Below, piece by piece: positions 60,899 through 64,000 of a DNA stretch of 64,000 nucleotides (position 1 is the first letter of the stretch; the number at the start of each line of letters is the position of its first letter). Below the pieces are notes generated by a model, which did no database searches, was not told the DNA's origin, and was given only the letters and a program-made list of their open reading frames with translations. A program made the position numbers and the translations under genes. The stretch spans positions 124,001-188,000 of the forward strand of contig NZ_JACNEP010000004.1 in assembly GCF_014270035.1 (NCBI RefSeq). The letters are read 5' to 3'. Source of the stretch: Neptunicella marina (GTDB taxonomy: Bacteria > Pseudomonadota > Gammaproteobacteria > Enterobacterales > Alteromonadaceae).

Positions 60899-62047
60899 TC
60901 AGGAGGCCGGTTCAGCTTCCTGGTACAGGACAGTGCGGTTTCTGCCCAGGTGTTTAGCTTCATAAAGTGCACTATCGGCTTTAATTAGCAGGTCATCAAT
61001 CGATTCCGCGGTTTCACTGATACTGGCAATGCCAAAACAGGATGTTATAGCGTTTTTGATACCAAAATGAGAAAAATCCAGTTGCTCAATTTGTTGTCTG
61101 AGGCGTTCAATAATAATAAATGCGCTGTCGATATCGGTTTGGGTCAGGAACAGCGCAAATTCTTCACCACCTATTCGCGCAACAATATCGGACTCTCTTA
61201 ATTTTATTTGTAAAACCGATGCTATTTTTTGCAGCACGGTATCGCCAACATTATGACCAAAATTGTCATTGATGTTTTTAAAGTGATCAATATCTACCAT
61301 GACCACACAGGCCTGATGATTATAACGGCGGCAGGTTGCCAGACTTTTAGGGGCCAACTCGTAAAAGGCTCTGCGATTGTACAGGTTGGTTAATAAATCA
61401 ATACGGGCCAGATGTTTGGCTCGTTTGTTCGCTTCTTCCAGTTCAAAACTTAATGTGAGCGTGCGGATCCAGCTTTTATGTTGCTGGATGCTGACCATGG
61501 CCAGAAAACCCAGAATGCACAAAAGCAAAATGGTGATTAAGGTACCGTAAACGGTTTGCAAACTAATGTAATACACTGTCTGCGGCAAGATGGCGCCAAA
61601 GGTGTACATATGTGGCGCCCACTTCATTTGGTGGTAGGAGCCGATCGTGCCGCCGGTAAAACCAAGTGTCACGATTAACAGTAATAATAACGCATCTTCA
61701 ACACCGTTAAATGCCAGTGTCATAAAGATAAAGTTGTACAGTATGGCTAAGCTAACTAACTGAATATATAAAAGTTTCCCCCAAAATGGCGTTTTGTTAT
61801 TCGCAATGGAGGACGTGTTAAATTTACGGCTGGTGAGATAAGCCTGTGCAACATATATCCACAGCAGAGATGCCAGAATAACCGGATTCACACGGCTATT
61901 TTCTGTCCATCCAACAATAATGATGACAAATGAAACCAGAACCACGCCCATCAGGTTGTAGGCTCTGTTGCGGTAAACCATTCTTACGCATTCTGCATAA
62001 ATCCGTTGTTGGTTATATCTGCTGTTGGCGCTGGACTCTGTATTCAT
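60899..62047 (-). CDS. Membrane diguanylate cyclase (GGDEF)
   Basis: 382 residues from ATG 62047. Six or so membrane segments (about 32-200), then a GGDEF domain: DIDHFKNINDNFGHNVGDTV and the active-site ARIGGEEFALFL (GGEEF). Makes cyclic di-GMP from two GTP. No RxxD inhibitory site is evident in the usual place (the matching stretch is KLRESDIV, which contains RESD, so product inhibition remains possible). An in-frame ATG at 62131 would add 28 residues that look non-coding. Confidence 0.87.
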   Translation of the reverse strand: MNTESSANSRYNQQRIYAECVRMVYRNRAYNLMGVVLVSFVIIIVGWTENSRVNPVILASLLWIYVAQAYLTSRKFNTSSIANNKTPFWGKLLYIQLVSLAILYNFIFMTLAFNGVEDALLLLLIVTLGFTGGTIGSYHQMKWAPHMYTFGAILPQTVYYISLQTVYGTLITILLLCILGFLAMVSIQQHKSWIRTLTLSFELEEANKRAKHLARIDLLTNLYNRRAFYELAPKSLATCRRYNHQACVVMVDIDHFKNINDNFGHNVGDTVLQKIASVLQIKLRESDIVARIGGEEFALFLTQTDIDSAFIIIERLRQQIEQLDFSHFGIKNAITSCFGIASISETAESIDDLLIKADSALYEAKHLGRNRTVLYQEAEPAS

Positions 62048-62261
62048 TTTATTTTTGCTCACAGTATGATTTTTATCGTTTTTGTGAATGGAGCATCTGT
62101 GCTGGCTGTTGGTTAAAAGGGGCAGACACATTGTGATGTTAGCGTAAAAAATCCTCTATTTGATTGTTAATTGAATAATTTTTTAATTAAACCCCGCAGC
62201 TAATAGCATTTCAATTTAAGCCATTTACTATCCGCAATATAGTTTTTTATCAGGATGTGTG

Positions 62262-63227
62262 ATGAATATTTTTAAGTGGTGTTGGTTAGGTTTAGTGACT
62301 GTGTCATCGGTTGTTTTTGCGCAAAATCCGTTGGATTTTGGCAGTGATATTAAAACCGCTGATCCCTCCGCGCATGTGTGGAAGGATGGCAAAATGTACC
62401 TTTACACCTCGCATGATGAAGAATGTCAGGTCGATTTTTACATGAAAAACTGGCATGTGTTTTCATCGGATAACCTGACTGACTGGCAGGATCATGGCGC
62501 GGTGTTATCGGTTAAAGACTTGAACTGGGCTGATAATTACGCCTGGGCGCCGGATGCCGCGTATAAAAACGGTAAATATTATCTGATTTATCCTGCCGGA
62601 AATGGCGTAAAAGACAGAGTGAATCCACAAAACAGTACCAAATGGATGGGCATTGGTGTGGCTGAAAGTGATTCACCTACCGGGCCGTTTAAAGATGTTA
62701 TTGGTAAACCGCTTTGGCGCACGCCCTATGCCAATGACCCAGGTTTATTTATTGATGATGAAGGTCAGGCTTATTTGTACTTTCATGCACAAGGCATGGA
62801 TTACCATGTAGTCAAAATGGCTGATGATATGCGAAGTATTGATGGCGATTTTATCAAAATGGATATGGGCGGTTATGAGCCTAAAATGGAAGGACCGTGG
62901 GTTTTTAAACGTAACGGATTATATTATTTCACCATGCCGGAAAATAATAAGGAGCTGTCTTATTACACCAGTCAGTCACCGACTGGCCCCTGGACCTATA
63001 AAGGCATTTTTATGCAGCAGGAACATAACAGTAATAATCATCACTCGATTGTTGAGTTTAAAGGCCAGTGGATCCTGTTTTATCATCGCTGGTATCAGTC
63101 TGCTAAAAGCCAGTGTGAGAAACGCCAGCGTAAAGTGGCGGCTGAATATATTTATTTCAATCAGGATGGCAGTATCCAGCCAGTAAAACGCACCGACAAT
63201 GGTATTGGTGACTTTAAGGCAAAATAG
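62262..63227 (+). CDS. Exported GH43-family glycosidase
   Basis: 321 residues with a signal peptide (cleavage after VFA, near residue 21). Five-bladed propeller of family 43: catalytic base Asp in TADPSAHVWKDGKMYLYTSH, pKa-modulating Asp in ANDPGLFIDDEGQAYLYF and acid Glu in KMEGPWVFKRNGLYYF. These enzymes act on arabinan, xylan or galactan side chains. ATG 62262 has AGGA 6 bases before. Its stop is followed within 20 bases by copy 3 of the dispersed repeat. Confidence 0.9.
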   Translation: MNIFKWCWLGLVTVSSVVFAQNPLDFGSDIKTADPSAHVWKDGKMYLYTSHDEECQVDFYMKNWHVFSSDNLTDWQDHGAVLSVKDLNWADNYAWAPDAAYKNGKYYLIYPAGNGVKDRVNPQNSTKWMGIGVAESDSPTGPFKDVIGKPLWRTPYANDPGLFIDDEGQAYLYFHAQGMDYHVVKMADDMRSIDGDFIKMDMGGYEPKMEGPWVFKRNGLYYFTMPENNKELSYYTSQSPTGPWTYKGIFMQQEHNSNNHHSIVEFKGQWILFYHRWYQSAKSQCEKRQRKVAAEYIYFNQDGSIQPVKRTDNGIGDFKAK

Positions 63228-63240
63228 TTGTTAACGCCCA

Positions 63241-63645
63241 TTCAGCGGGAAAACGTCCTGTTTTCCCGTTCGAACAAGTAACACCTACACAAGGCAAGTT
63301 GGAGTCGCAATAAGCCAAACTGCGTTTGGCTGCTGTCGCAGAGATGGTTGATAGTGTCGGTTTTCCTGGTCAGGCCAAAGCCTGACTTAATCTACCCATT
63401 CATTGTGGCCAATTTAAAAATTCAGATTAGCGAACAGCCAGACGAGGCAGGGATGCCGAGTCAGTCGCGACAGAAGGGATGTGGATTTGCGACAATGGCA
63501 GTTTGCCTGAATTTAAAATTGAACAGGCACAGTGTGGGATGCCGTTGGGTTCTTAGGGAATTGCGGCAGCACAATTCCCTGAGCTGTTGTCGCCGGCGCG
63601 ACGCTCAGAGTTAACTTTTATGACAAATGGTTAGTGCGAAGCATT
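63241..63645 (+). repeat. Hairpin-rich dispersed repeat, copy 3
   Basis: Same element and orientation as copy 2, but lacking the leader half. Hairpins: 63247-63267 (GGGAAAAC/GTTTTCCC), 63314-63330 (GCCAAAC/GTTTGGC), 63369-63386 (GTCAGGC/GCCTGAC), 63555-63580 (AGGGAATTG/CAATTCCCT with loop CGGCAGCA) and 63589-63602 (GTCGC/GCGAC). The middle portion 63405-63540 is close to copy 1 along its length. Confidence 0.85.
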
Positions 63646-63711
63646 ACTCGGTATCTTCGATAAACGGTCTAAATCGTCCCCGAAGGGACGTGAAATAAAA
63701 GATGTTTATGG

Positions 63712-63775
63712 AATTGCTAATAGTTTTCCTGTCGCCAACGCGACGCCCAAACGACCAATTAATGACAAGCGATTC
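63712..63775 (+). repeat. Fragment of the dispersed repeat
   Basis: GTCGC-CAAC-GCGAC (63731-63744) followed by GCCCAAAC and AATGACAA repeats the distal end of copy 1 (18045-18081, minus sense), with AATTGCTAATAGT (63713-63725) just before it. It suggests a second, mostly deleted unit next to copy 3. No gene is present between 63228 and 63795. Confidence 0.6.
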
Positions 63776-63795
63776 AGGTTTTGCGATCAACAAAA

Positions 63796-64000
63796 TCAAA
63801 TATAGCGCCTATGCTCTGCCTGATAACCCAAAAATAAAAACACCGCCACCACACTGATACCGCGATAGGTGCCGGGGATCATCAACAGTAACTGTTTAAC
63901 AAAAGGTGTGAGGAATACGGTTAACAAGCCGTAACCGAAGGCACAAATCAACACAAAGGCACTGGTGCGTAAAATAAAGTGATAAGGGCTTAATATGCGT
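63796..64000 (-). CDS. Membrane protein (C-terminal part)
   Basis: The gene enters from the right edge; 67 codons and the stop TGA at 63796-63798 are visible. Two hydrophobic segments (FVLICAFGYGLLTVFLTPFV and GISVVAVFLFLGYQA) and a basic tail EHRRYI. Not recognisable as a known family from this piece. Confidence 0.65.
   Translation of the reverse strand, partial: RILSPYHFILRTSAFVLICAFGYGLLTVFLTPFVKQLLLMIPGTYRGISVVAVFLFLGYQAEHRRYI

Overview
The window looks like chromosomal DNA of a free-living, probably aquatic gammaproteobacterium of the Alteromonadales type. This is inferred from close matches, from memory, to E. coli TrhP/YegQ, YfhL, YghU, RbbA and Dgt, from a TonB receptor with an ECF sigma factor, and from several secreted glycosidases. 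GC content is moderate, with AT-rich patches around 11.1, 19.1-20.2 and 46.9-47.3 kb. I found no rRNA, tRNA, prophage, transposase, integrase or CRISPR array. Both window ends cut genes: an HlyD-family adaptor on the left and a small membrane protein on the right.

Layout. 1-3.5 kb: a minus-strand sigma-54 response regulator and histidine kinase, followed by an HlyD adaptor preceded by a GG-N10-GC sigma-54 promoter. 3.8-8.7 kb: a yhiI-rbbA-yhhJ-type export operon. 8.8-11.1 kb: a secreted NTF2/DJ-1 fusion and a membrane AraC regulator. 11.3-16.2 kb: an operon of a YgaV/BigR-like ArsR repressor with a cysteine pair, a DUF2892 membrane protein and an RND pump. 16.3-17.9 kb: trhP and a YfhL-type ferredoxin. 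18.0-20.2 kb: a hairpin-rich repeat followed by two cassette-like genes with integron-type attC signatures. 20.3-28.7 kb: small enzymes (VOC, flavin reductase, GNAT, PdxH-like, nitronate monooxygenase) with LysR and AraC regulators. 28.8-37.4 kb: a surface-sugar locus made of two convergent operons whose stop codons overlap by 11 bp. 37.6-44.1 kb: ECF sigma factor, a FecR-like protein cut down to its cytoplasmic part plus one membrane segment, a TonB receptor, an SLC13 transporter and an SGNH hydrolase. 44.2-52.4 kb: LysR and LuxR regulators, a PepSY iron-uptake pair, a quinone-oxidoreductase-like enzyme and YghU. 52.4-63.2 kb: three secreted glycosidases, Dgt, a DNA alkylation-repair protein, further cassette-like genes with a second repeat copy, and a diguanylate cyclase. 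63.2-63.8 kb: a third repeat copy.

The most unusual signal is the dispersed non-coding repeat at 17965-18690 (minus sense), 60165-60650 and 63241-63645, with a further fragment near 63.73 kb. It is a chain of hairpins. Several stems differ in sequence between copies yet stay base-paired, while some loops and the linkers are nearly unchanged. That is the pattern of a structure under selection. Two of the copies end in the same roughly 60-bp leader directly in front of a hypothetical gene, and those genes are bounded by attC-like sites. The combination suggests a repeat associated with an integrase-less, decaying cassette cluster.
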